Assembly (NCBI RefSeq): GCF_004368965.1
Contig: NZ_SORO01000002.1
Location: 310,001 to 374,000, forward strand
Origin: Leptospira meyeri
GTDB taxonomy: Bacteria; Spirochaetota; Leptospiria; Leptospirales; Leptospiraceae
Direction: 5' to 3'
DNA: 64,000 nucleotides
The notes beneath the pieces are model-generated. The model saw nothing but the letters and a program-made list of their open reading frames with translations, was not told the DNA's origin and ran no database searches. The translations under genes were made by a program, and so were the position numbers. Positions 9,375-19,000 of this stretch are shown piece by piece (position 1 is the first letter of the stretch; each line of letters opens with the position of its first letter).

Positions 9375-12300
9375 TTAAGAAAACCCCTTTTTTAAAAGTG
9401 GTAAAAAAATATTAATCACTGACTGAATCGAAAATTCATCCAGTAAAACTTTTGTATATGGAGAAAGTTTCATCAATCGGTTTTCAAATTCCAGGATCGA
9501 TTCAGACTCTTCGATTAAAAAATCATTCCAGAGTTTGTCTATCGTTGTTAGGTCTGTTTCTATTTCTTCTAAGTTGTGTTTGGCAAAAAATAAATTGAGC
9601 CCAGCACTCGGAATATATTTTGGATTTTCATCTGTGACCAATTGGAATACCGATTCCAAATACATCTTACAATCGACTTCTGAAAGCTGAGTCATATCGA
9701 TCCAAACATTATTTTTGAAATCTTTTGAATTGGCGGGAATGATAACCAAACGGTTGCCTGTCACTCGAAACAAACAAGCGCTCAATAATATATAAGCCAT
9801 CTTTCCAAAATAATCTTTTAAATGCTCATTAGGATATTTCGGTTTATCATAAAGGCTGCCAGTATAAAACCAATAGTACACTCCATCTTTCTCAATCATA
9901 TTTTCCCATTCACCAACAAGTGTATGTGTTGCTGTTATCTGATAAGGACTAAGTTTTTTACAATCTCTAAGTCCTGTATCGCCAATGGAAACTGCTCTTT
10001 GAAAAACCAAGTGGTCTTCTGAATTAAAAAGTGCTTCTTTTATGACAGAAAATCTTTCTGCGACCATCTCTAGTTCATCTAAAAGTTTTTCTGAAGAAAC
10101 GATATAAAATGCTCCATAAGGGAACTCTGCATTTTGTTCCGCTTTGAGAGTGAACTCTTGAAGATGGGTTTGAATTTTATTTCGATTCCAAGTCCATTCA
10201 TTTTCTGTGACTAAAGATTCTGTAAAAATCGGAATAAAGATGGATTTGATGGTAAAAATTTCTAACTGGTTGAGTCGGAAAGGTTCTTCTTTGGAATCTT
10301 CATCCTCTTCCCAAATTTTTCCCATGTTTTCTGTTAAGGATCTTAAAATCGGATTTTTTAATCCATTGGAAAGTTGTAATACAGAAAGTTCCTTTATTTT
10401 TTGAGAAGAGGATTCTTCGAAGATTAAATCTTCAGGATTTGTAAAATTAGGGTTTGGAAGTTCGTAACCCTCTCCCATAAACCTTTCTAAATTTCTAACA
10501 TAATCAAAAGAGGGGATGGGGTTTTCATCATAGAATCGACTATATGATGTTAATGGCAATTCAATTGCGTCTTTGATCTCCATAGCATTCATTACTTCGA
10601 ATAAAGTGGAACATGGTTCAAATTCCTTATCTTCTAATGTATTTTTACCAACATAAGAAAAGGTGATACTTTCTTCCGCTGATAAGATTGATTCCCAAAA
10701 AAGTGATTCTTGAATTTCTCTTCGATTAAGATCCCATGGTTTGGAATCATACCTTCTTAAATTAAACCGAGATCGATCAATAGAGCCGGGGAACTTTCCT
10801 TCGCCAAGGCCTGCAATGTACACATGCAAAAATGGAATGGGTCTCATTGGTTGTAAAAGAGAAACAGTAACTCCTTCCGTTAAATAATTACCACGTTGCA
10901 TGGGAATATCGGAAAAAACTTCTTCCGTCAGTAAGGAGATCATATCCAAAAAATCTTTTGTTTCTTTCCAGTCCGACTCACACCAGGTTTGGATAGAACG
11001 TAGCCATTGATTGAAATATATACGTTCCCTTTCCCATTCTGCTTCGAAAAAAAATAATTTTAGAAATAAGTTTTCGATAATGGAATAACGTTTTTCTTTC
11101 GGTGCCTTCCATACTTTTTCTTTTAGTTCAATGCGAATTTCTTTAATTCGATTCCATATCTCTACAAATTGAATGATTGTTTTTTCAGAAGAAATTTGTT
11201 TTGTTACAATTCTTTGTTCAGACCAAGCCGATTCTTCATCAGCGACCATAGAGACCACGGCTCTTTTGAGGCCAAATGAAATTGTATATGGATTGTATTC
11301 GTTTTCTTCTTCGTATATCGAACCTAATGAATCAATCAATTCAAGAACTTTTAAAGAAGTTTCATCTTCGTTTAAATCGTTTGGCCCGATAATAAGTGGA
11401 TTTTTAAATAAGGTCTGGATGTCTTCTTTTTCGAATCGATTGTTTTTGATACAGCGGAACAATGTCGACAATGTTAAATAAAGTTGCGAAGTATCTTTTG
11501 CTACTAGATCAGTAATAGAGTAAGGTATCTTGATGAGTTTTGGTAGATTTGTTTCTTTTTCTGTTGCGTAAATGCCACCGTCAAATACCCATTCGACGGC
11601 AGACCGATATTCATTCATGTTTGGAACTAAAATTGCAAAATCAAGTAAATTGATATTTCCTTTGTTTGAATTAATTTTGTTTAATATGTCATGAACAATT
11701 GCCTCTATCTCACGATACACAGAAGGTGCATTCCACACTCGAACAGTTTGGTCTTCTAAATAGTTCTCTTCTTTGAATGCTTCTTCTAACAAAATTGCTT
11801 TTAATTTAGATAACATTCCTCCGTTGGCAAATTTAGGTTTTTGTTTTATGTATTGGTCTTTTGAAAATTCTTTTGCTAAAAAGGATTGTGGTTTTGAAAA
11901 CTTAGATAAAAAGTTTTTTGTTTTTTCTGGATTTTTTCCGATGGTTTTGCCGTTATGAAACTGATAGATATGAACGTTTAATTGAGAGTTTACGGGTCCA
12001 GCTGCTACTTTTAAAAAGTCGATGTATGTTCCAGAAAGGTTAGACAAACAAAACAAATGTAAGTTGCCTATGAGTGGCAAATCTTTACCTTCTTCCAAAT
12101 AATGGAATAAGTTTTTTGGTTTTGTCTTATCTTTGTAAATCTCTGAGTAAATTTTTTTTTCTAGTTCCCAATATGGGTCTTTTTTAATTTCATTTGGAAG
12201 GGTTTTGGTTTCTAAACCAAGCCAATCTTTAATCCAGCTTTCTCGGTTTAATTCATAATCTTTGAAGTATCTCGTTAGTACATCGGCGAGATAATACATC

Positions 12301-12683
12301 CTAGGGATTTCTTCTAGATATGTTTGGATTTCTGGGAATTTTTTTAACAGTGCGTCTTGTTTTTGGTAGAGAAGAGAAAAACAATCTCGTTTGACTGTTT
12401 CATATTGGTATAAAGCCGATTCTTCTTCGTATATTTGTATATTCTTATTTTCGAAAATTATTTTTAAAATTGCTTTTTCTAAAAATGTAAATTCTATATT
12501 TAATGAAAGATAAGACGGATCAAATTTTGGTAAATTCAATCGCAACCAAGGGATCAGGTTTTGATTCGGAACCACAACCAATGGTCTTTTGAGTGGGTTT
12601 ACCTTTTGGTCTTCTGCAATTCGTTTCCCAAGTTCGGTGGTAATTTCATTTAGATGAAGACCTGCGTAGTAATGTATCGGCAA
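9375..12683 (-). CDS. recC: RecBCD exonuclease V, gamma subunit (RecC)
   Basis: The 1102-residue protein begins with a beta-alpha unit and PLVVVPNQNLIPWLRL, the RecC equivalent of a degenerate helicase domain 1. It also contains the family stretch LHVYIAGLGEGKFPGSIDR around residues 625-645. RecC scans for Chi-like signals and holds the RecB and RecD motors together; it has no Walker A motif, as expected. Translation appears to begin at TTG 12683, since no nearby ATG is in frame; an A-A-G-G-G-A-A ribosome site lies about 8 nt upstream. It is the first gene of the recCBD operon. The weakly conserved sequence is normal for RecC. Confidence 0.9.
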   Translation of the reverse strand: MPIHYYAGLHLNEITTELGKRIAEDQKVNPLKRPLVVVPNQNLIPWLRLNLPKFDPSYLSLNIEFTFLEKAILKIIFENKNIQIYEEESALYQYETVKRDCFSLLYQKQDALLKKFPEIQTYLEEIPRMYYLADVLTRYFKDYELNRESWIKDWLGLETKTLPNEIKKDPYWELEKKIYSEIYKDKTKPKNLFHYLEEGKDLPLIGNLHLFCLSNLSGTYIDFLKVAAGPVNSQLNVHIYQFHNGKTIGKNPEKTKNFLSKFSKPQSFLAKEFSKDQYIKQKPKFANGGMLSKLKAILLEEAFKEENYLEDQTVRVWNAPSVYREIEAIVHDILNKINSNKGNINLLDFAILVPNMNEYRSAVEWVFDGGIYATEKETNLPKLIKIPYSITDLVAKDTSQLYLTLSTLFRCIKNNRFEKEDIQTLFKNPLIIGPNDLNEDETSLKVLELIDSLGSIYEEENEYNPYTISFGLKRAVVSMVADEESAWSEQRIVTKQISSEKTIIQFVEIWNRIKEIRIELKEKVWKAPKEKRYSIIENLFLKLFFFEAEWERERIYFNQWLRSIQTWCESDWKETKDFLDMISLLTEEVFSDIPMQRGNYLTEGVTVSLLQPMRPIPFLHVYIAGLGEGKFPGSIDRSRFNLRRYDSKPWDLNRREIQESLFWESILSAEESITFSYVGKNTLEDKEFEPCSTLFEVMNAMEIKDAIELPLTSYSRFYDENPIPSFDYVRNLERFMGEGYELPNPNFTNPEDLIFEESSSQKIKELSVLQLSNGLKNPILRSLTENMGKIWEEDEDSKEEPFRLNQLEIFTIKSIFIPIFTESLVTENEWTWNRNKIQTHLQEFTLKAEQNAEFPYGAFYIVSSEKLLDELEMVAERFSVIKEALFNSEDHLVFQRAVSIGDTGLRDCKKLSPYQITATHTLVGEWENMIEKDGVYYWFYTGSLYDKPKYPNEHLKDYFGKMAYILLSACLFRVTGNRLVIIPANSKDFKNNVWIDMTQLSEVDCKMYLESVFQLVTDENPKYIPSAGLNLFFAKHNLEEIETDLTTIDKLWNDFLIEESESILEFENRLMKLSPYTKVLLDEFSIQSVINIFLPLLKKGFS

Positions 12684-12775
12684 CGGGGTTCCCTTTTTTG
12701 GTAATTCGTACTGAATCTAATCCTGTAACGATCAAAGTCCATTCTAATCTATTTAAGAAATGGAAAAATAAAGGT

Positions 12776-12847
12776 GGGGGCGCCACTTCCGGCTATCCGC
12801 TCCAATCTTTCTCTTCGAGAAAGGATTTCCGCTACTATCCGGGGCGC
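12776..12847. repeat. Long imperfect intergenic palindrome
   Basis: Between recC and the hydrolase gene (which face different ways relative to this gap) lies a roughly 70-bp imperfect palindrome bounded by GCGCC (12780-12784) and GGCGC (12843-12847). Its apex is a perfect 7-bp stem CTTTCTC/GAGAAAG around a TTC loop (12807-12823). Arms contain related CTATCCGCT and CCGCTACTATCC stretches. It is much more GC-rich than its surroundings and contains no gene. This resembles dispersed REP-like or small non-autonomous palindromic elements. No second copy was seen in this window, so mobility is not shown. Confidence 0.55.
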
Positions 12848-12902
12848 ATAAGATTTTTGTTATCTGTGGATCAAAAAAGGAATTGATTTAGAAGATCAAA
12901 AT

Positions 12903-12922
12903 GGGAGAGGAAATCCCCTCCC
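12903..12922 (-). terminator. Candidate terminator of the hydrolase gene
   Basis: GGGAGAGG and CCCCTCCC flank a 4-nt loop (one mismatch in 8). Read on the minus strand, the hairpin is followed by ATTTTG. It lies about 35 bp downstream of the hydrolase stop codon, in the right orientation for an intrinsic terminator with a weak T-tract. Confidence 0.45.
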
Positions 12923-12957
12923 AAGCAACGGTGAGTCGTTATGAGTGAAATAGTTTT

Positions 12958-14679
12958 TTATTCACTTTCAAAACGAAGTGTTGATGCACTGGATGTGCTG
13001 TGTTTAAAGGTTGTTGTGTATAGAGACACAGGTTTTGGAACCGCATACATTGGATCAATATTGTCAATCGCAAGTGCTAATCGACTACCTACTGGAAAAT
13101 CATGAGCTACTGCTTGTAGATCAACATTAAGATCTGTATCTTTGCCTTTGACACCGAAGAGGGTTGCCGTTCCATGTGTGATTAACTTTCCAGTTCCCCA
13201 AAAATCAACTTCATACAAATACACAACAACATGAGGTGCCGTGTCGGAACTATTAATTTTTCCTTTGTAAAAAGTACGCCCGCGTATTTTGAGAACACTT
13301 ATCAATGGGTCAGAAATATATACCATTGCATTCGAGCGATCAATCAAATTGACATTGGTTGTCACTGGGACGGAGACTGCGCCATCTAAGATTTCCGATA
13401 AAAGTGGAACTCCAGTTGTAGCACTTGTTCCACCAGAGAGGATCGTATCATTTCCGTTTGTTGTATTCGCAGTGGTTGTGATTTTCCCTGGAGTGAGAAG
13501 ACCCATCGGTCTTAAGTGATAAGTCCTTTCTACTTTGTTTGGATTTGGCCAAGTCGAGTAGGTAACTCTTGAAGAAGAAAATCTTTTTTGAATCGAAACT
13601 TTTGGTTTTGCCATGATTCCATTTTGAATTCCTTTCAACCAATAATCAAACCAGTCATAAGCATTGGTCCAAACATAATTTTCAAGTCCAAGAACTCCTC
13701 CAATTTCCGCAGTGGCATGAATTCCATTGTTCAAATCTAATTTTTTTGGAACTGTGAGTTGCTCAAAATAAGGAAGGATTTGGTTTGGTTGGAATAGGTT
13801 GTCTTGTGAGTTGTTAGAAATGTAAACAGGTTTTCCTGCTGCATTCAAAGCTGCGACAGCACTGTTTGGTGATCGTTCACTTGCCCATGCTAATACTGTT
13901 GCAACATCTCTGGTGTCTAATAGTTTTCCAAAGTTTTCTGCGATGATAGGATCCATTCTTCCCGTAATATAACCAGCAGTGACAAGTAATAAACCCCAGA
14001 CTAGTCTTGGAGTTTGGTTTCCATACAAAGAGTCTGGCAAACTTCCCCAACCACTCATGGCAACCGCCGTTTTAATTCTTGGTTCTTTGCTTAGACCAAG
14101 AAGAGAAATCCCTGCACCGTAAGAGATCCCCGCAATACCAATGTTTGTCGGATTCACAGGAGCATTTGCTAGAAGGAAATCAATTCCTTTGGAAAGGTCT
14201 TCCATGTCTTTCGGACCTGCTACGTTGATGAGTCCACCAGAAGTTCCGAATCCTCTTGTGTTATAACTAAATACAACATACCCTTTTTTTGCGAGTTTGG
14301 CAGCGGGCACAATGTATTCATATTCGTTAAGAGCCCAGCTGTTGACAAAAATCACAGCGGGGAAGGGGCCCGTTCCTGACTTAGGAATGAATAAGTTTCC
14401 CGTAATTTTGACACCATCGTTACTGAGAAACGAAATGTTATCATTGAAAGTGAAACTTCCATCGTTTTCTTTTGCAAATGCAGATTGAATGTCTTTTGTA
14501 TTGGCTGCATTGCTTAGTTGGAGGGCTTCCGGTGTTGCCGAAGTACTAGAGTTTGTTCCATTTAACACAGCTAGTACGGCAGCATTGTCTTTTGAGTTTT
14601 GGTTTCCGTTTTGTCCGCAAGCCACCACGAGGAAGATTCCAAGTGGCAAAAGCAGACGAAAGATTTTTTGCTTTTTCAT
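12958..14679 (-). CDS. Secreted alpha/beta-hydrolase lipoprotein (X-Pro dipeptidyl-peptidase S15/CocE-like)
   Basis: From ATG 14679 (A-G-A-G-G seven bases upstream) the product has 573 residues. A longer frame upstream to 14772 lacks this support. The leader ends in LVVAC, giving a lipid-anchored cysteine at residue 21. The hydrolase core has a nucleophile elbow G-I-S-Y-G-A-G (Ser about 186), preceded by RGFGTSGG, as in S15/CocE-type peptidases and esterases. The acidic residue and His are expected in DNLFQPNQ and GIHAT. The C-terminal 150 residues (DPLISVLKIRGR onward) look like the jelly-roll domain usual in that family. It probably cleaves an extracellular or periplasmic ester or peptide; substrate unknown. 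It is divergent from the AraC-type regulator gene, which may control it. Confidence 0.75.
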   Translation of the reverse strand: MKKQKIFRLLLPLGIFLVVACGQNGNQNSKDNAAVLAVLNGTNSSTSATPEALQLSNAANTKDIQSAFAKENDGSFTFNDNISFLSNDGVKITGNLFIPKSGTGPFPAVIFVNSWALNEYEYIVPAAKLAKKGYVVFSYNTRGFGTSGGLINVAGPKDMEDLSKGIDFLLANAPVNPTNIGIAGISYGAGISLLGLSKEPRIKTAVAMSGWGSLPDSLYGNQTPRLVWGLLLVTAGYITGRMDPIIAENFGKLLDTRDVATVLAWASERSPNSAVAALNAAGKPVYISNNSQDNLFQPNQILPYFEQLTVPKKLDLNNGIHATAEIGGVLGLENYVWTNAYDWFDYWLKGIQNGIMAKPKVSIQKRFSSSRVTYSTWPNPNKVERTYHLRPMGLLTPGKITTTANTTNGNDTILSGGTSATTGVPLLSEILDGAVSVPVTTNVNLIDRSNAMVYISDPLISVLKIRGRTFYKGKINSSDTAPHVVVYLYEVDFWGTGKLITHGTATLFGVKGKDTDLNVDLQAVAHDFPVGSRLALAIDNIDPMYAVPKPVSLYTTTFKHSTSSASTLRFESE

Positions 14680-14727
14680 AATTCGCCTCTGAATTGCCTC
14701 AAATTTACCATGATTGCGTTTAAATGG

Positions 14728-14751
14728 CGTCCAAGATGGCGATTCTGGACG
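14728..14751. promoter_or_regulatory. Inverted repeat in divergent promoter region
   Basis: CGTCCA and TGGACG flank a 12-nt centre between the hydrolase and AraC-regulator genes, followed on the plus strand by GATTTTTTAG. It may be an operator for one of the two divergent genes or a small terminator-like hairpin. No regulator can be named. Confidence 0.35.
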
Positions 14752-14775
14752 ATTTTTTAGGTCTAATATCATAAT

Positions 14776-14795
14776 TTTGTACTAATTCTTTGTAC
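14776..14795 (+). promoter_or_regulatory. Direct repeat TTTGTAC upstream of AraC-type gene
   Basis: Two exact copies of TTTGTAC start 13 bp apart (14776 and 14789), only a few bases before the GGAGG ribosome site (14801-14805) of the regulator gene. AraC-family proteins often bind direct repeats. The position would suit autoregulation, but this is inference. Confidence 0.35.
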
Positions 14796-14812
14796 AACGG
14801 GGAGGCAAAAGA

Positions 14813-15934
14813 TTGACGAAAGCGTGCATTTTGTCCGAATTTTGCAAAATGTTCGATTTTTTTGGCTCTTGGCTCCAGTTTGGGGCCTGGTATCATTTCA
14901 TTTTAGGGCTTGGTATTCTTGTAAAAGAGAAGGGCTCTAAAGGATTTCCATTTGCAATGATTGCTGCTTTTTCCGGTGGGACTTTAATTTTTTACGCCTA
15001 TCGATTGTATGTTGGGTTCGAATTTGAAACTCCTGTCTTGAACCATGGTTACGTTCCCATAATTTTTTTGATTCCTGGGAGTATGCAGTACACAATTGAA
15101 CAATTTCTAAGTTTAGAACCTATTCCTTTGGGTGGGTTAAAACGATTGTATCCAACTTTTTTTGTGATTCTTCTCCTTCTTTTTTTGGAATGGAAGTTTC
15201 CTCATCTGCTTTTACAATCAATGAATCAAAGTTTTGCGGGAGCTCCATTCTCTATACCAGAAATGATTTCTGCCATTGGATGTGTTTACTGGGTTGGTAC
15301 TTTTGTGTGGATGATCTATCAATATAGAATGATTCTCTATCGTAATCCCAACAAAGAAGCAAAACTAGGTGTTCAAGTTTTAGGAATGATTTTAAAAGGA
15401 AACATTACCTTTGCTAGTTTTATCTTTTTTAGTACGTATTTTCGTTGGCATACAGGAATATATTTTACGGCGGGGCTTGCCACACTGATGGCAGTGGTTG
15501 CATTTATCGGAACAGAAATCAATCACGAATTGTTCAAAGATATTCTGCCAGGTCTTCGCCAATCCTATCGCACTTCTCGTATCCTTAACTTGGATTTGGA
15601 AAAACTTCAAAAAGATTTGGACTATTATTTGAAAGTTGAATGTATCTATCGAGAAGAGGATTTGAATTTGGCCTCTCTTTCTGAAAAGTTAGGTATTAAA
15701 GATTACCAACTCAGCGAATATATCAATGCCTATCTTGGCATTAACTTTAATCGTTTGATCAATGAATGTCGCATATCGGAGGTCTGTCGTCTTCTAGAAG
15801 AAGAACCAAAAGCTAACTTGTTATCTCTGGCTTACCAAGTTGGTTTTAACTCCAAAGCCAACTTTAATTTAGCATTTAAGGCTTTCAAAAAAGTATCCCC
15901 CAGCGAATATGCGAAATCTGTTGGAAGAGGGTAG
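14813..15934 (+). CDS. Membrane-bound AraC-family transcriptional regulator
   Basis: The 373-residue protein has about seven hydrophobic segments in residues 20-245 (WYHFILGLGILV, FPFAMIAAFSGG, VPIIFLIPGS, FFVILLLLFLEW, then further ones). A C-terminal AraC-type HTH domain follows: LSEKLGIKDYQLSEYIN, then LSLAYQVGFNSKANFNLAFKAF with SPSEY at about residues 280-370. This is the 7TM-sensor plus HTH layout common in leptospires: a signal is sensed in the inner membrane and DNA bound from the cytoplasmic tail. The TTG start at 14813 is supported by a GGAGG 7 nt upstream. It is divergent from the hydrolase lipoprotein, a plausible target. Ligand unknown. Confidence 0.85.
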   Translation: MTKACILSEFCKMFDFFGSWLQFGAWYHFILGLGILVKEKGSKGFPFAMIAAFSGGTLIFYAYRLYVGFEFETPVLNHGYVPIIFLIPGSMQYTIEQFLSLEPIPLGGLKRLYPTFFVILLLLFLEWKFPHLLLQSMNQSFAGAPFSIPEMISAIGCVYWVGTFVWMIYQYRMILYRNPNKEAKLGVQVLGMILKGNITFASFIFFSTYFRWHTGIYFTAGLATLMAVVAFIGTEINHELFKDILPGLRQSYRTSRILNLDLEKLQKDLDYYLKVECIYREEDLNLASLSEKLGIKDYQLSEYINAYLGINFNRLINECRISEVCRLLEEEPKANLLSLAYQVGFNSKANFNLAFKAFKKVSPSEYAKSVGRG

Positions 15935-16013
15935 TTTGTTTTCTTCATCCTACTTTTTGCAATGACTGATTGACAGAGAAAACTAGGATGATTTCTGTAA
16001 TTTTAACAGAGCG

Positions 16014-19000
16014 TTACTTTTTCCCTTTGGGTTTTTTCTTTGAAACTGTATAACCTAGAATATTCGCCATCTTCCAAATCATTTCTAGATGTTCTTTGGC
16101 TTCCGTAATGCTCGATTCTGTTTTGGAATCTGGCAAAACAGAATGTAAATGGAATTCATTTGTTCCGAACCGGACCACATCGGGAGTCATATGAATCCAT
16201 GTATGCCAACCATATTCTCGTTCCTCAGGGTAGAAGGTAAGCAAAATCCCTGGGTCTTCAATTTTTGGCATATCAGGGATTTTATCATTTAACTTGCGTC
16301 TGGCTGCCATATCAAACATGGTTCGTGTTTCTGAACCTGATTTAGATTCTTTCCAATACTTTTGAATCAAATCGTCTCCTTTTTTGCCAAACCATCGCCA
16401 AAGTAATGGTAGTCTTAACCCCAAAACTTCTTCATAAATACTAGAATCATAAGACTCGTGGTTTGTCATATCTAAACGCCTAATGATGGCTTTTGAAATC
16501 GTTTCAAAAGATGAGTCACCATCTAACAAAAACAATTTAGCGGCAAGTAAATCGGTCCATACATACCAATCGGGAGTTGGTTCTTCAAGTATTAATTTGA
16601 TTTGGGCTTCATCCATCGTAAGAACCTTTTTCCACTTTAAAGATTCAGGCTCCATGACTCGCATAAATTGTAATAAATAAGTTTTCCATGATGAGTCTGC
16701 ATAAGGTAGTTTGAAAATTTCTAGAAAATACGGATATACTCCTTGTCCTTGGATGAATAAGGCTTTGATTGCTTCCCACCTGTCGTAAGATCCGGAATAT
16801 TTGTATTCATCCATAGAATATCGCAGGGATTCTACAAGCCACGGACCACCATATCGAATGACATCCTCATGTTTGTATTTTGTTTCTCGAATCTTCTCAA
16901 ATACATGTTGGATGCTATATTTTTCTGGATGGAGTATCGCCTCTGGTAATAAGGATTTATTTTTAGAAAGTGCGGAAGCATACTGATCAGATCCATTAAA
17001 TTCGGGTGCATCTTCACCAGTAAGTGCGATCCAAGCATCCCTTGCTTCTACTTCAATGTGTGTCCAAGAATAATCAACCATAGGGTCAGGGTCCGCATAA
17101 ATATGATACCAAAGATGATTTTTAAATTTTTGGACTTTCAGTTTTTTAATCCAACGAATGATTCCATACACTCGAACCTGGTCCCCTTTGTTTCCAAGGA
17201 TTCGTTCTGCAAACTCCAAATAGTTCTGGTTTTCTGGTTCCAAGAGGAGTAATCCAGCCACATAACAAGCCTTAAGATCAATGGCGATTCCAGGAGAAGA
17301 TGAATGATCCATTTGTAAGTAAAATTCAAGTAACTCCAACTTCGCTCTATCTGGGTCCATTTTTGCCCATGCGAGTGCGGCTTCTGCTGTATTGATGATT
17401 GTGTTCAAATCTAAATATGCACTTCTATCTCGTCCCTTTATTTTTGAACTTTGCCTAACGTAGTTTGCAATAATTTCTATGTGTTCGTTTATATTGAGAT
17501 AAGCACAGACAGAAAAAGCATTCCCCACACTCATTCCAAAATATCCAAAATGATCCTTATACTGAAAGAGTTTGTTGATGAGTTGTACTGAGACATCATC
17601 TAAATTAAGAATCCGCTCTTGTAACGCTTCATTTAAGTGTGTGTAAACAGTGAACATATTGTTCAGAGTAGGTCCTTCTTTTTGTACCTTGTTTCTGATT
17701 TCCTTTATATTGTCTAAGGTTTCAAAAGTTCTCCATGCGGCATCGGCGAGTATAGATTTTGCTTCGGAATGATTGCTTTTGATCAATGCTTCTACAACGT
17801 ATTCCATCCTGGGGTCATCTTGTTTCAGTTTATGAACCGCTTCTCTAAGTGAAACCATCGACCTATCATCGTCTAACATGCCAATGGTCTTTGTAATCCC
17901 ACAAAATGCTTTTTTGTTTTCCGCATCGTACTTCAGGCCTTGTCGAAAGGCGGCATTGATCGCAACAGAAAGTCTTTTGTCTAATTTTTCAGGATTGTAT
18001 GGCCAAGTATTATATGCACTATCAGTTCGTTCTCGAAAGTAATCATCGATAAGTCTTTTAAGGTTTGTATCTTTTTTGGAAATTTCTTTTAGGATGGAAT
18101 CATGCGTGGCCACATCATCAGGAAATTCTTCCATAAGTTGGAATAAGTTTAGTTCTGATTTTAGTCTTGATTCCAATTCTTTTTTTGAAATCGTTTTTAG
18201 ATTGGATAATCCCAAAGTATCATTATAAATTTTAAGATTTTTAGGGTCGATGTGTTTTGCGTCAGCATTGGAAAAAGTTTGTGTTCGGATCTTTTCTACT
18301 TTCTCTGAGGCTAAGTTGAATAAGGTTTTTGATTTCCCATCTAAATATTTGAGTATGTGATGGCTTAGTGTTGGTATGATTTTCCCTTTGGATTTGCTTG
18401 CTAGTTTGATAGTTTCTTTGCAAGCGGCATCGTTTTTAAAATAGAAATGATGCAGGATCCAGTAAGCAGCTAAATTGGGATAATTTTTGATATCTGATTT
18501 TTCTTCTTCCCAAATGGCAAAGGAAGGTGCATCTGCGAGTTTCTCCGTAAATGCATAGGCTGGATCTCCATAACTATGCCCGAGCAGCCAAGAAGATCGT
18601 TCAAACATGTCCAAAGAATTATGGTAAATAGGTTTACTTTCGTAAAACTTCGTGGCCTCTTTTTCAAATGCTTTGATGGCACTATCTTTGATTTTAGAAA
18701 CTAATACTTCTTCTTTTATTTTTTGCTGTAGGTTTTCTTCTTCAAATTCTTCTTCTTCCTCTTCGTAACCTTCGTTTGATTCATTGTTCCAGTTATCTAA
18801 AATAAAATGTGCGATGGAATAGTAGGGAAGGTTTTCTAGTTCCCCTATTTCATGGTTGTAATGATTGACTTCAACAGATTCTTTTTCATTAGGCAGTAGG
18901 TTGATCCATGACGTATCTCCACCTCCATCAGAAGCAAACGCATACGATCCATTGAATAAAAACATAAGTCCACTGTAAGTGCCAACTAACCAAGAAAGTA

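Noticed and set aside
3973..12683. AddAB instead of RecBCD
   Set aside because: Three genes are present, the third is a RecD-type helicase, and the large non-helicase subunit matches RecC rather than AddB (no C-terminal Fe-S cysteine pattern seen).
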